DNA of 64,000 bases from FEN-1139 sp964396375 (GCA_964396375.1 CAYNEY010000019.1:41308-105307); one strand, 5' to 3'; positions 53,836-62,729 are shown, numbered from the stretch's first letter. Program-made: numbers and translations. Notes: generated by a model not told the origin, from the sequence alone.

Positions 53836-55143
53836 ATGGCTCCTCGCCAGTCTCGGCAGGCGGCAGGTGGCGCTGACTTCTCTCGTCCCGCCTCCTCGAA
53901 CCCGGTGTTAGAAACCTCCGCAAGTGCTTCTTTCGCCCGCGCAACACCCGCCGTGCCTTCGTCCTCCCCCTCTTCCAGTTTCGAGTTCTCCCGTCCCCGG
54001 CACGTGCTCCTCGTGGATGACGACGCGGACGTGGTCCGGTCACTAGGGCGCGTACTGCGGGCCCGCGGCTATTTGGTGACCACGACCACCAATGCGCTCC
54101 ACGCCGTGGAGCTGGTAACCCAGGCAGACTTCGACGTGATCCTGTCAGACATCAACATGCCTGATATGGACGGCATCGAGCTTCTGCGTCGGGTGCGGGA
54201 CCACGATCTGCACGTACCGGTGATCTTGCTCACCGGAAGACCAACCGTCGACACTGCGGTGATGGCACTCGAGCATGGGGCCCTGCATTACCTCACCAAG
54301 CCGGTCCACATGGACACCCTGGAGCACGCCCTCGACAAAGCCGTGCACCTCCGCCGGATGGCGCGCCTGCGCCAGCGTGCCTCAGAGCTGCTTGGGCAAG
54401 CCACCGCTCACGCCGCGGACCGGGTGGGGCTGGAAACAAGTTTCCGTCGGTGCCTTGAGTCGCTCTTCATGGCCTTTCATCCGATTGTCGATGTAAAGCA
54501 GCAAGTGGTTGCCGGCTACGAAGCGCTGCTGCGCAGCCGCGAGCCCAGCCTTCCCCATCCGGGGGCGGTGCTGGACGCCGCTGAACGTCTCGGTCAGCTC
54601 GAGACCCTGGGACGAACCATCCGCGATCGGGCCGCCGCCCCGTTCTTGGCCGTGACACGACCGGAGCTTCTGTTCGTCAACTTGCACGTCACGGATCTGC
54701 TCGATCCACAGCTCCTGTCGCCGTCATCCGCGCTCTCTCAGCTCGCGGACCAGGTGGTGCTGGAGATCACCGAGCGAGCCTCACTGGACAGCGTGGCGGA
54801 TGTGCGCGCACGGATTTCGGCGCTCCGGGAGATGGGGTTCCAGATCGCCGTCGACGACCTGGGAGCTGGATACTCGGGGCTGACGAGCTTCGCCCTCCTC
54901 GAGCCGGACTTCGTCAAACTGGACATGTCGTTGGTGCGGGGGGTGGACAGCAGCACGACCAAGCAAAGGATCGTACGATCGATGGCCACGCTCTGTCGCG
55001 AAATGGGGATGCGCGTGGTGGCGGAGGGCGTGGAGACCAGGGAGGAGTCTGATGCACTCGTCGACCTCGAGTGCGATTTGCTCCAAGGTTTTCTGTTTGC
55101 CCAGCCGGGACCGGCTTTCCCCGAGGTGACATGGCCCCCGTGA
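53836..55143 (+). CDS. REC-EAL response regulator (c-di-GMP phosphodiesterase)
   Basis: 435 residues. After a disordered 50-residue N-terminus, a receiver domain has VLLVDDDADVV, DVILSDINMPDMDG with the phospho-acceptor Asp, VILLTGRP and YLTKPVHMD. The EAL domain (about 205-435) keeps the catalytic set: YEALLRS, FVNLHVTD, EITERASL, VDDLGAGYSG, KLDMSLV, VAEGVET and LLQGFLFAQP. It should hydrolyse c-di-GMP under control of phosphorylation. The next gene, an FHA-GGDEF cyclase, overlaps by 13 bp. Its histidine kinase is not adjacent; the orphan hybrid kinase at 8706-9824 is one candidate. Confidence 0.92.
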   Translation: MAPRQSRQAAGGADFSRPASSNPVLETSASASFARATPAVPSSSPSSSFEFSRPRHVLLVDDDADVVRSLGRVLRARGYLVTTTTNALHAVELVTQADFDVILSDINMPDMDGIELLRRVRDHDLHVPVILLTGRPTVDTAVMALEHGALHYLTKPVHMDTLEHALDKAVHLRRMARLRQRASELLGQATAHAADRVGLETSFRRCLESLFMAFHPIVDVKQQVVAGYEALLRSREPSLPHPGAVLDAAERLGQLETLGRTIRDRAAAPFLAVTRPELLFVNLHVTDLLDPQLLSPSSALSQLADQVVLEITERASLDSVADVRARISALREMGFQIAVDDLGAGYSGLTSFALLEPDFVKLDMSLVRGVDSSTTKQRIVRSMATLCREMGMRVVAEGVETREESDALVDLECDLLQGFLFAQPGPAFPEVTWPP

Positions 55144-56159
55144 CACGCGGCAATCAACCTCCCGATGCCGATGACGCGCCGGATTCCCGCTCGTCGCTCA
55201 ATCCGGCCGATCGGCTGCGCGCCGTGTACCTGCTCACTCAGGAGTTCAACGAGGAAGAGTACTCGACCGCTAGCACCGATCCTCCGACCTCCCGAGCCAC
55301 GCTCTCACAACCGGGGTTCTCCGCCCAACCCGTCGATCGACCGATCCTGCTCCGTCTGGACGGCGTACAAGCCGGCGAGGTGGTCTCCCTGGGTATCCTC
55401 CCCTGCGTGATCGGACGGCACCCTTCCTGCACGGTGATGGTCGACGACGCGGGGGTGAGCCGAAAGCACGCGCGGATCATCGCCGACCAAGAACGGTTGG
55501 TGCTCGAGGATTTCGACTCCCGCAACGGCACCTTCATCGACGGGACTCGGATCAGCCGGCGTCCTCTCGACGATGGCTGTCTGATCCAGATCGGAAACCG
55601 AGTCGGCTTTCGCTACACCGTGGTCGACGCCAGGCAGGAGAGCCTGTTGCGTCAGCTGTATCGCTCGAGCACCCGTGACGCGCTGACCGGCGTGTTCAAT
55701 CGGAGACACTTCGACGACCGGCTGAAGTCCGAGCTGGCCTTCGCGCGCCGCCACGGCACCGAGGTAGCGCTGATCTTGGTCGACGTCGATCATTTCAAGC
55801 AGGTCAACGATACCTACGGTCACGTGATGGGCGATCAGGTACTGAAGCGGACTTCACAGGTACTTGGACAGCAACTCCGAACCGAAGACGTGCTGGCTCG
55901 CGTGGGAGGAGAGGAGTTCGCGGTGGTGCTCCGCGGCGTGGGTGTCCTCGGCGCGAGTCGCCTCGCTGAGCGATTACGGGCGGCTGTAGAACAGGTAACG
56001 ACGACGCTGGAGGCAGCCTCGGTGCGGATCACCATCAGCCTGGGCTGCGCATCCCTCTCCGAACTCCCTGACCAGACCCCCGAACAGCTCTTTGCTACGG
56101 CTGACGCACGCCTCTACGCAGCCAAGCGGGGCGGGAGAAACCGCGTGGTTTATGGCTAG
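55131..56159 (+). CDS. FHA-GGDEF diguanylate cyclase
   Basis: 342 residues from ATG 55131, overlapping the EAL gene by 13 bp, with GAGGTG just upstream. An FHA domain (about 90-170) has LPCVIGRHPSC, SRKHARII and SRNGTFIDG, with phospho-Thr-binding residues present. The GGDEF domain (about 190-340) reads RDALTGVFNRRHFD and RVGGEEF (active GGEEF), with the allosteric I-site RTED five residues before it. It should make c-di-GMP, localised or activated by a phospho-Thr partner. Co-translated with a phosphodiesterase, giving opposed activities from one mRNA. Confidence 0.93.
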   Translation: MAPVTRGNQPPDADDAPDSRSSLNPADRLRAVYLLTQEFNEEEYSTASTDPPTSRATLSQPGFSAQPVDRPILLRLDGVQAGEVVSLGILPCVIGRHPSCTVMVDDAGVSRKHARIIADQERLVLEDFDSRNGTFIDGTRISRRPLDDGCLIQIGNRVGFRYTVVDARQESLLRQLYRSSTRDALTGVFNRRHFDDRLKSELAFARRHGTEVALILVDVDHFKQVNDTYGHVMGDQVLKRTSQVLGQQLRTEDVLARVGGEEFAVVLRGVGVLGASRLAERLRAAVEQVTTTLEAASVRITISLGCASLSELPDQTPEQLFATADARLYAAKRGGRNRVVYG

Positions 56160-56200
56160 CCACGTTTCGTGCTATGGCTGTGGGGTCGTGGAGGTGATCG

Positions 56201-56419
56201 ATGGTGGAATTGGAATGGCTCAAAACCGAACGTGACCGTGCCAAAGCGTCGCTGCGTGACCTCGAAACCCAAGCACGAAGCCTGGACGCGGCGGTGAAAG
56301 CCCTCCGTCAACGAGAGGTGCAGACCAAGCGCGAAATCGAGGCTCTTTCAGCCTTGATCGAGATCCATGAGTCCCGCCCTGGTGCGCCGCCGGGGGAGCC
56401 GGTGGCTGCCTTGGAGTAA
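56201..56419 (+). CDS. Small coiled-coil protein
   Basis: 72 residues starting MVELEWLKTERDRAKASLRD; GGAGGTGATCG precedes the ATG, a strong ribosome site. The first 55 residues form a heptad-rich coiled coil (LETQARSLDAAVKALRQ). No signal or family recognised. It ends 16 bp from the convergent nuclease-like gene. Confidence 0.6.
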   Translation: MVELEWLKTERDRAKASLRDLETQARSLDAAVKALRQREVQTKREIEALSALIEIHESRPGAPPGEPVAALE

Positions 56420-56434
56420 CTCGACCAGAGAAGC

Positions 56435-57604
56435 CTACTGGTCGTCATCCCGGTCAGCCAGCTCGAGCACGATCGGACAATGGTCACTGAGGTGCTTCTG
56501 CGCTTCGGTTGGTGTACGGCTCACCGATTCGCACCAGGCACGGCGACACTCTCCTTCCACGCGCGTCAGGCTCTGTGGTTCGGCCTCCTTGGTGCTGGTC
56601 GTTATCAGGAAGTGATCGAGAAGACTCGGGCGCCCCTGGTAGAAGTGCGAGCAGCCGAGATCGCTGCCCACTCGGCGCAACGGGCGGGGATGCCGGGCCA
56701 GGTACCCGTCGAGCGAACTGGCCTCGCCCAAAGCACCCACAGGCTCACGGCAGCTACGGCAGCCCATGGTGTTGAAGTCACCGGCCACCAGGACATCGAA
56801 ATCGCCGCTCCGTGTTATCACTGACTCAACCACACCCGGCAAGGCTTCGATGGTACGGCGACGGAGTTCACCATCGCGTGGCGCTGTACCACTCTTGAGA
56901 TGCACGGCGATGGCGTGCAGATCGAGCCCGCCCGAGAACTTGAGATCGAGGCCGAATCCTGGGCGCAATTGCCCAGCGCAGGCCTCCTCATGCGGGTTGA
57001 GTGTGGCGTGGGTGGTCGGGTAGCTCGCCTTGACTCGGGTTTCGTCGATCAACCATCCCACGTGTTGTCCATTCGACTCCGGGCAATCGTCGAGAAAGAC
57101 CCGGTGGCGCCCACCAGTCCAGGCATCGAGCGTAGAGACCAGCACGCCGAGCGCAGCCTCGGAGCGTGCACGCGGTTTGATCTCGGCGAGCGCCACGGCG
57201 TCGAGTCCGAGCCAGGCCAACACACAGGCGAGCCACGGTACGTCGATGGCCCGGCTCGGCTTCGGCGTCGATCCGGGAACACCATCCGGGAACCAGCGGA
57301 TATTGTAGGCACCAAAGCGGGCCGTGTTGGGTCCGTGGAAAAGACGCTGTCCATTGCGGACCAGATCCTCGCAGACCTCCCGGGAGTCGAAAACCGAGCG
57401 CGTTGCTGTGGTGCGCGACGGGGACGTTTCGACGGGTGCTGCGGCAGCCTGCTGTCGCGCCCGAGGCACCATGAGGGGGCCCTCGATGGGCGATGGCTGC
57501 GCCGTGGCGGCGCGTGCTCGCGGCGTCTCGGCGCGCACCACCCTCCGATCGAGATCGCAGGCAAGGAAAGCGAAGCAGGTCACCATGAGCACGGCGCGGA
57601 GCAT
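56435..57604 (-). CDS. Endonuclease/exonuclease/phosphatase-family lipoprotein
   Basis: 389 residues from ATG 57604 (AGGGA about 8 bases upstream). Signal MLRAVLMVTCFAFLAC has a lipobox-like end. The EEP fold shows RFGAYNIRWF, VALAEIKP (catalytic Glu), LHAIAVHLKSG, VLVAGDFNTMG and HLSDHCPIVL (catalytic Asp-His). Members cleave phosphodiesters, in DNA or lipid headgroups. As an exported lipoprotein it may act on extracellular DNA or phospholipids. It follows the TonB-like gene by 49 bp. Confidence 0.83.
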   Translation of the reverse strand: MLRAVLMVTCFAFLACDLDRRVVRAETPRARAATAQPSPIEGPLMVPRARQQAAAAPVETSPSRTTATRSVFDSREVCEDLVRNGQRLFHGPNTARFGAYNIRWFPDGVPGSTPKPSRAIDVPWLACVLAWLGLDAVALAEIKPRARSEAALGVLVSTLDAWTGGRHRVFLDDCPESNGQHVGWLIDETRVKASYPTTHATLNPHEEACAGQLRPGFGLDLKFSGGLDLHAIAVHLKSGTAPRDGELRRRTIEALPGVVESVITRSGDFDVLVAGDFNTMGCRSCREPVGALGEASSLDGYLARHPRPLRRVGSDLGCSHFYQGRPSLLDHFLITTSTKEAEPQSLTRVEGECRRAWCESVSRTPTEAQKHLSDHCPIVLELADRDDDQ

Positions 57605-57653
57605 AGTTGTCCCTACAATGGCGAAGGCACCCGGCTCCGGCAAGCCAGGAGGC

Positions 57654-58751
57654 TCAGGGGTGCGCGGTTGAGGCAGGAGAGGACAGGGCAGGTACGGTCG
57701 AGGTCGTCAAGGTCGTCGAGGTCGTCACCTGCTCTTCGGCCACCGGAGCGGCGAGTTGCGTCGTAATGCGCCACAAGGTCCCAACCAGCCGCCTTCCACT
57801 CGCATCACGGAGGAACGCCGTCCCCCGCGCGGCGTCGAGGGGAGCTTCGAAGCCCATCTCCACCACGTTTCCAGGCTCATCAGACTCCGAATCAGGGGAA
57901 GGCTGATGCTGCATTTCGAGCACCAGGCGAAATGCTTGCCGGTTCTTCTGCTCGCGCTCACCGATAAGAGCAAACTGACCCGCACGGAGGAGGCCGCTCA
58001 GACGGCGCACGAGGTCGAAACTGGAGGGCGAGGAGCGCGGCTCCAGCCACTCCACATCAGTGAGCTTTCCGGAATCATCGAGAGTCACCAGGAATCGCAC
58101 CTCCGCCCGGTATCCCGTGTGCTTGTCCCACCACCGCTCCTCACCGCGAACGGCCACGGGAACTGCGCGGACCAGCGCCCGAAACAGGTTGCGCTCTCGC
58201 AGATCTACCCCCACCCCGCCAAACAGGCCGCGCTCTGGTGGGCCCGCTGCACTCGCACGCATCGCCGCACCGAGATCCAAAGCAGCTGGTTGACTCGAGA
58301 CTGCACCGAGTGTGGTGGTAAGGGAGGGTGGTGATGCGGCAGCAACCGTGGCTGTACTGACGACACTCGCTGCCGTGGCCGTGCTGGCGACACTCGCTAC
58401 CGTGGTGACCGGCGATGGCTCGGCTCGACGGGACGGGGTCGGCTCCGTACTCAACCGGAGTGGGGTCGTCTCGGCAGGCTCGTTGGGGTTCACTCGCGCT
58501 TCGGTCTTCCCTTCCACCTCCGGCGCGGGCGGTGGCCGAGAGGCTGGGGCGGGTCCAGGTGGCGTGAGCGCCTCGGTGGAAACCTCGAAGGTCTCGCCCT
58601 GCCAAGCGTCGGGAGCCAACACCTCTGCCGCAGGTTTGGAGCCGTGGTCCTCCCATCCTCCGGCAACAAGCCCAACGATGCCCGCGTGGGTCAACACCGA
58701 GACCAGCACGGCGCGGTGGAAGGCTAGGTGCTCCATCGAAGCTTTGATCAT
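57654..58751 (-). CDS. TonB-like inner-membrane protein
   Basis: 365 residues from ATG 58751 (a second ATG at 58736 is as likely). One N-terminal helix (HRAVLVSVLTHAGIVGLVAGG) is typical of TonB-type proteins. It is followed by Pro/Ala/Thr-rich repeats (VASVASTATAASVVSTATV) and a C-terminal domain with YRAEVRFLVTLDDSGKLTDV, resembling the TonB/TolA C-terminal fold. It may transmit proton-motive force to outer-membrane receptors, but no ExbB or ExbD genes are near. Upstream of the nuclease-like lipoprotein, same strand. Confidence 0.65.
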   Translation of the reverse strand: MIKASMEHLAFHRAVLVSVLTHAGIVGLVAGGWEDHGSKPAAEVLAPDAWQGETFEVSTEALTPPGPAPASRPPPAPEVEGKTEARVNPNEPAETTPLRLSTEPTPSRRAEPSPVTTVASVASTATAASVVSTATVAAASPPSLTTTLGAVSSQPAALDLGAAMRASAAGPPERGLFGGVGVDLRERNLFRALVRAVPVAVRGEERWWDKHTGYRAEVRFLVTLDDSGKLTDVEWLEPRSSPSSFDLVRRLSGLLRAGQFALIGEREQKNRQAFRLVLEMQHQPSPDSESDEPGNVVEMGFEAPLDAARGTAFLRDASGRRLVGTLWRITTQLAAPVAEEQVTTSTTLTTSTVPALSSPASTAHP

Positions 58752-59061
58752 TTCGACAGCATCCGGACTGCTTTGTTTCAGCGACGGTTCGTGGTCGCTC
58801 GACAGTCTGAACGGATTCCTCCCGCTCGCAGCCCATCTCCCCCAAGTCAGGGAGGGCTCAGGGACAGAAGGCCGCCGACCACACCCCATACGATCCCAAA
58901 ATCTCGAGATCACGGACCTTTCTGCCTGACGGCCTCCGCCTGCCTGGAACTACCGTTCTCGTGGTACGGATTTATGCCACTCTCCCCGCACCTGTGCGGC
59001 CCAGTGGGAGGTTGAAATGCCATGTGGTGCTGTGTCATACCTTTCGGAGAGGTAGCCTTGC
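58752..59061. other. Intergenic region between divergent genes
   Basis: 310 bp between the TonB-like start and the Ser/Thr kinase start. It should hold both promoters. I see no credible gene and no hairpin worth calling. Confidence 0.55.
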
Positions 59062-60639
59062 ATGGGTGTCGAACGCGTTCGTATTGGTAGTGAACCAACC
59101 TGTCCTTACGAACGTAGTGCGTCCGATATCGTGCCGGCGCCCGCAGGAGACCGCGGTGTGAGCCCCTACCTGTCATCCTCGCCTCCCACCATGCCGAGCC
59201 TGCTCGGCGGCAGCTATCGCATCATCGAGCTGCTGGAAGAGGGCGGCATGGGTCGCTTGTATCGAGCGGAGCATGTGCGCCTGCGCCGCCCCATCGCCGT
59301 TAAGGTGCTAGCGCACCACCTGGCCCACAGCCCCGCGGCGTTGCTCAGGTTCCAGCGGGAGGCTGAGATCATAAGTCAGTTGCACCATCCGCATGTGGTG
59401 CATGTCCTCGACTTCGACACCACCGAGGCAGGGGAGCCCTTCATCGTCATGGAGCTGCTCGAGGGCGAAACCCTTCGGGTCCGCTTGGAGCGCGAAGGCG
59501 TCCTTCCACTCGACGATATCCTCACCATCATCACTCAGATCGCCAGCGCCCTCGCGGCTGCCCACCAGGTTGGGATCATTCACCGCGACCTCAAGCCCGA
59601 AAATATCTTCCTCTTGCAGGTCGACCGTGGCTCGCTCGTCTGTAAGCTCCTCGATTTCGGGATCAGCAAGCGCACAACTGGCGGTACCAACGTCACAGGC
59701 GAGTTCGAACTCCTGGGAACACCAGCCTACATGGCACCCGAGCAGGCCATTCCTGCCTCTCCCGTAGATCATCGAGCCGATGAGTTTGCGTTGGCGACAA
59801 TTGCGTACGAGCTTCTGACCGGTCGACAACCCTTCGGTGGCGACTCCATCCCCGAGATCATCCATCGGTTGACCCACGAAGCTCCGCCACCCATGTCCGT
59901 GTTCACCAAGCAGGTTCCACTGCCGGTGGAGTCCGTGATCCTGCGAGCGCTGTCCAAGTCTCCGGAGGATCGCTTCCTGTCCGTGCCCGATTTTGCGTCG
60001 GCCTTGAGCCAGGCTGCCGGACAGTGCGTTCCGGGACGCACAAAAGACGGACGCCGCAGCAGTAGCACGGTAAAAGGGGCTGTCTTGGCTAGCCTCCCCA
60101 GCTCACAGCTGATCCGGGCGGCCCGCTCCACCGCTCCTGTGTTGCGCCCTGACACATCGCCGGTTGTGCGGGGAGCTCCCCACACGCGACGCTCCTCTGC
60201 CCCAAGCCTGCCCGAGGGGCGGAGCATCCCCTCACCCATCCCCGAGCCAAGCCACGAAGACATCCAACAAAAGCTCGCGGATTGCCGCCAGGCCGCGGCA
60301 TTTGGGGAGCAACAACGGGCCGTGGGCATGGCCCGAACTCTGTTGCGCATGGCCCGGCGCTCTGCCGACCCTCGCGCACTCGCGCTGGTTCGAGAAAGCT
60401 CAGCATTACTGGAACCACTCTTCTTCTCGGAGCTGGGGAAGCTTTCGACGATCGTATCCTTCGTGAAGGACGCGGACGTGAAGAGCACGCGCATCACCCC
60501 CGAGCACGCCTATCTTCTCTCGCGAGTCACTGAGCCTGTCACCATCGAAGAGTTCCTCGACATCTCGCCCTTGTCACGGGTCGAAACGCTGGCGTTCTTG
60601 GTGGAACTCACCGCGGACGGCGTGCTCAGCCTCTCCTGA
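59062..60639 (+). CDS. Cytoplasmic Ser/Thr protein kinase
   Basis: 525 residues. The kinase domain (about 50-320) has LLEEGGMGRLYRAEH, IAVKVLAHHLAH, IIHRDLKPENIF, LLDFGISKR and LGTPAYMAPEQA, all catalytic residues present. The region between about 320 and 400 is Ser/Pro-rich and the last 130 residues are helical (LADCRQAAAFGEQQRAVG). No membrane helix is seen, unlike many PknB types. It could phosphorylate substrates read by the FHA proteins in this window, but there is no direct evidence. Only 3 bp separate its stop from the convergent Spy-like gene. Confidence 0.9.
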   Translation: MGVERVRIGSEPTCPYERSASDIVPAPAGDRGVSPYLSSSPPTMPSLLGGSYRIIELLEEGGMGRLYRAEHVRLRRPIAVKVLAHHLAHSPAALLRFQREAEIISQLHHPHVVHVLDFDTTEAGEPFIVMELLEGETLRVRLEREGVLPLDDILTIITQIASALAAAHQVGIIHRDLKPENIFLLQVDRGSLVCKLLDFGISKRTTGGTNVTGEFELLGTPAYMAPEQAIPASPVDHRADEFALATIAYELLTGRQPFGGDSIPEIIHRLTHEAPPPMSVFTKQVPLPVESVILRALSKSPEDRFLSVPDFASALSQAAGQCVPGRTKDGRRSSSTVKGAVLASLPSSQLIRAARSTAPVLRPDTSPVVRGAPHTRRSSAPSLPEGRSIPSPIPEPSHEDIQQKLADCRQAAAFGEQQRAVGMARTLLRMARRSADPRALALVRESSALLEPLFFSELGKLSTIVSFVKDADVKSTRITPEHAYLLSRVTEPVTIEEFLDISPLSRVETLAFLVELTADGVLSLS

Positions 60640-60642
60640 CCC

Positions 60643-61116
60643 TCACTCATCCTCAGCCGGGAACGGTGGGGGCGGACCGCCTTGACCCCGTCCGTGTCCG
60701 CGACCCGAACCGGGTCCCGGTCCCGATCCGAAGAAAAGCCGTTCCTCCTGGCGAGCCGCGATCTTGTCGAAGCGCTTCTGCTGCTCGGGCTCGAGGACTG
60801 CCCGGATCGCCGCGTCCAATCGGCGCTTGTGCGCACGGAGCGGATCGCCACAGCGCTGCATGATGTCCTGCATCCGTGCGCGGCGCTCGGGCATCTGGTC
60901 GTCAAGGATCTTCGCGATCTTGTCGCGCTGCAGGGGGCTGAGCGAAAGCTTGTCCGCGAGCATCTCCAACGCCACCTCCCCACGTCGCGCGAAGTCGGGT
61001 GCCATCGCCTGAGCCAGACGCTGACGCGCCAAGGTCACGGTCAAACCGGCGCCGAAGGTGGCACCGAGCAGGAAGACTGCGATGAGGATCAGGAGACTCT
61101 TCGTGGTCGGCTTCAT
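60643..61116 (-). CDS. Spy/CpxP-like periplasmic protein (heavy-metal-resistance type)
   Basis: 157 residues from ATG 61116, overlapping the upstream stop as ATGA, with GGAG before it. An N-terminal helix (LLILIAVFLLGATFGAGLT) anchors or exports it. The LTxxQ-like motif LSLSPLQRDKIAKIL and a helical bundle (RMQDIMQRC, LEPEQQKRFDKIAAR) resemble Spy/CpxP/ZraP proteins, periplasmic chaperone or stress sensors. The tail is Gly/Pro-rich. Third gene of the ECF operon. Confidence 0.82.
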   Translation of the reverse strand: MKPTTKSLLILIAVFLLGATFGAGLTVTLARQRLAQAMAPDFARRGEVALEMLADKLSLSPLQRDKIAKILDDQMPERRARMQDIMQRCGDPLRAHKRRLDAAIRAVLEPEQQKRFDKIAARQEERLFFGSGPGPGSGRGHGRGQGGPPPPFPAEDE

Positions 61117-61394
61117 TGCTCCCATAATTCTACCGCTCCGTAGGCCAAGATCTGTTCATCTTCCTCGAACCAGGGGGCACCGAGCGCCAGCGCCACGCTG
61201 GCCACCGCCGCAAGGACCGCCACCGAAAGCCCAACGCGCGCCTGACCCAGCACACCAAACCACCATCGGGGCGGTGTCGACTCCGCGATCGCTACAAACA
61301 CGCGTTCCCGCAGGCTCGCGCTTGCCACGATCGACTCGGTACGAACGCGAAGGCTCTCCAATCTCTCCATCGTCGCTGTTTCGTCTCTGTTCAT
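61113..61394 (-). CDS. Small membrane protein, putative anti-sigma factor
   Basis: 93 residues, starting MNRDETATMERLESLRVR, with one membrane helix (VGLSVAVLAAVASVALALG) near 55-73. It lies directly after the ECF sigma gene (ATGA overlap) and before the Spy-like gene (ATGA overlap). Short, single-helix proteins in this position are typical anti-sigma factors, though the zinc-binding HxxxCxxC motif is absent. The assignment rests on position. Confidence 0.65.
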   Translation of the reverse strand: MNRDETATMERLESLRVRTESIVASASLRERVFVAIAESTPPRWWFGVLGQARVGLSVAVLAAVASVALALGAPWFEEDEQILAYGAVELWEQ

Positions 61395-61930
61395 GGCAGC
61401 ACCTCCCGACGTCGCAGCGCCGCTCGCGCGCGCACCAGGCGCTGCTCGACGGCACCTTCACTGCATTCGAGGACTGAAGCGATCTCGGCGTTCGACAGCC
61501 CCTCAAGCACGGACAGGGACAGCGCCACACGCTGTTCGGCGCCGAGCTCTCCCATCAGCTCCTCGAGTTCACGCAGAGCCACGCGCAGCTCGGCGGAACC
61601 TCCCGAATAGGCCGTGGTCTCGAGCACCGCGTCGGTCATGGGCTGCTCCCTGCGCGGGCGCCGCAATCGGTCGATGGAGAGATTGCTGACGATGCGATAA
61701 AGCCAAGTGCGCACGCTCGAGCGGCCGTCGAACTTACCGTCGAGCAGAGCACGGTACGCACGCACGAAACCCTCCTGAACAACGTCCTCGGCATCCGTGG
61801 GGTTCGACATAAGCCGCGTCGCGAGGCGCAGCAGGGAATCAATGGTGTGCTCGACGATGACACGGAATGCCTCCGTTTCTCCTGCCGCCACGCGATGGGC
61901 GGCTTCTTCGAGATCCGACTCGTTTCCCAT
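61391..61930 (-). CDS. ECF-family RNA polymerase sigma factor
   Basis: 179 residues from ATG 61930; a GTG at 61954 is also possible. Region 2 reads HTIDSLLRLATRLMSNPTDAEDVVQEGFVRAYRALL and VRTWLYRIVSNLSIDRLRR in short motifs, and region 4 has QRVALSLSVLEGLSNAEIAS with VEQRLVRARAALRR. ECF factors direct stress regulons. It heads a coupled operon with a putative anti-sigma factor and a Spy-like protein, and is divergent from an EF-hand lipoprotein. A 10-bp inverted repeat lies between. Confidence 0.92.
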   Translation of the reverse strand: MGNESDLEEAAHRVAAGETEAFRVIVEHTIDSLLRLATRLMSNPTDAEDVVQEGFVRAYRALLDGKFDGRSSVRTWLYRIVSNLSIDRLRRPRREQPMTDAVLETTAYSGGSAELRVALRELEELMGELGAEQRVALSLSVLEGLSNAEIASVLECSEGAVEQRLVRARAALRRREVLP

Positions 61931-61980
61931 GACAAGACGCGGAGTGTGGTTCACCAGCTTGGACGCGCGGGGGGCACCAT

Positions 61981-62019
61981 ACCCTACGGGCGAAAGGGGT
62001 TAGAAAAATCCCGTAGGGT
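61981..62019. promoter_or_regulatory. Inverted repeat between divergent ECF and EF-hand genes
   Basis: accctacggg at 61981-61990 and its exact reverse complement cccgtagggt at 62010-62019 flank a 19-base spacer. It lies 51 bp from the sigma ATG and 66 bp from the EF-hand ATG. It could be a shared operator or two opposed ECF promoters, one per gene. Confidence 0.5.
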
Positions 62020-62084
62020 CGGCGGGGGCTCCTGCGTCGGACCAGGTGAGCTGACACCCACCCACCCCCCAGAAGGAGACCCTG

Positions 62085-62715
62085 ATGACCTCAAAAATTC
62101 GCCTCTCGACCGCGATTGTGACCCTCACTCTGACAGCCATCCCCCTCGTGGCCTGCGCGACCGAAAGCGGGGATGAGATTGTCTATGGCCAATCGGCCGC
62201 CAGCCTAAGCACCGCCGATCAGGCGCCCGGAAACCGCGACTTCGGCCCCAGAGGCAAAAAGGGTGATCCCGCCGCCCGCTTCGCTGCCCAGGACAAGAAC
62301 AACGACGGCACCCTCACCGAAGACGAGGTCCCCCAACCCCGCTGGGAGCGCATGAAGCAAGCCGACGCCAACAACGACGGCAAGCTCACCCAAGATGAGC
62401 TCCGCGCCGCTCACGAATCTGGCGCCCTTGGACCCGTGGGCCCCAGAGGCAAAAAGGGTGATCCCGCCGCCCGCTTCGCTGCCCAGGACAAGANNNNNNN
62501 NNNNNNNNNNNNNNNNNNNNNNNNNNNNNNNNNNNNNNNNNNNNNNNNNNNNNNNNNNNNNNNNNNNNNNNNNNNNNNNNNNNNNNNNNNNNNACGCCAA
62601 CAACGACGGCAAGCTCACCCAAGATGAGCTCCGCGCCGCTCACGAATCCGGCGCCCTTGGACCCGTGGGCCATCGCGGCCACCGCGGTAGCGGTCCAGCA
62701 AGAGCATCGAAGTGA
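62085..62715 (+). CDS. EF-hand repeat lipoprotein, interrupted by an assembly gap
   Basis: Starts at ATG 62085, preceded by AGAAGGAG. Signal MTSKIRLSTAIVTLTLTAIP then LVAC, a lipobox. Each repeat has two EF-hand loops, DKNNDGTLTEDE and DANNDGKLTQDE, separated by about 24 residues; the calcium-binding Asp, Asn, Asp and Glu are present. The 100-N run shifts the frame after it, but the expected missing length (66 plus multiples of 195) restores it, so the gene is real and ends at 62715. Likely a Ca2+-binding surface protein, possibly controlled by the divergent ECF sigma factor. Confidence 0.8.
62244..62671 (+). repeat. 195-bp tandem repeat encoding a 65-residue EF-hand unit, broken by an N gap
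   Basis: ggccccagaggcaaaaaggg starts the units at 62244 and 62439, 195 bp apart. The first 55 bases of each are identical. Sequence after the gap matches the end of unit one with a single C/T difference. The gap should hold 66 bp, or 66 plus any number of 195-bp units. Confidence 0.9.
62494..62593. other. Assembly gap of 100 N
   Basis: Exactly 100 undetermined bases in the EF-hand tandem repeat. It breaks the reading frame artificially (100 is not a multiple of three, whereas 66 is). Confidence 0.97.
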
Positions 62716-62729
62716 ATCACCACTGAACC

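Noticed and set aside
62085..62715. Frameshifted pseudogene
   Set aside because: The frame change is created by the 100-N placeholder; repeat spacing predicts an in-frame gap.
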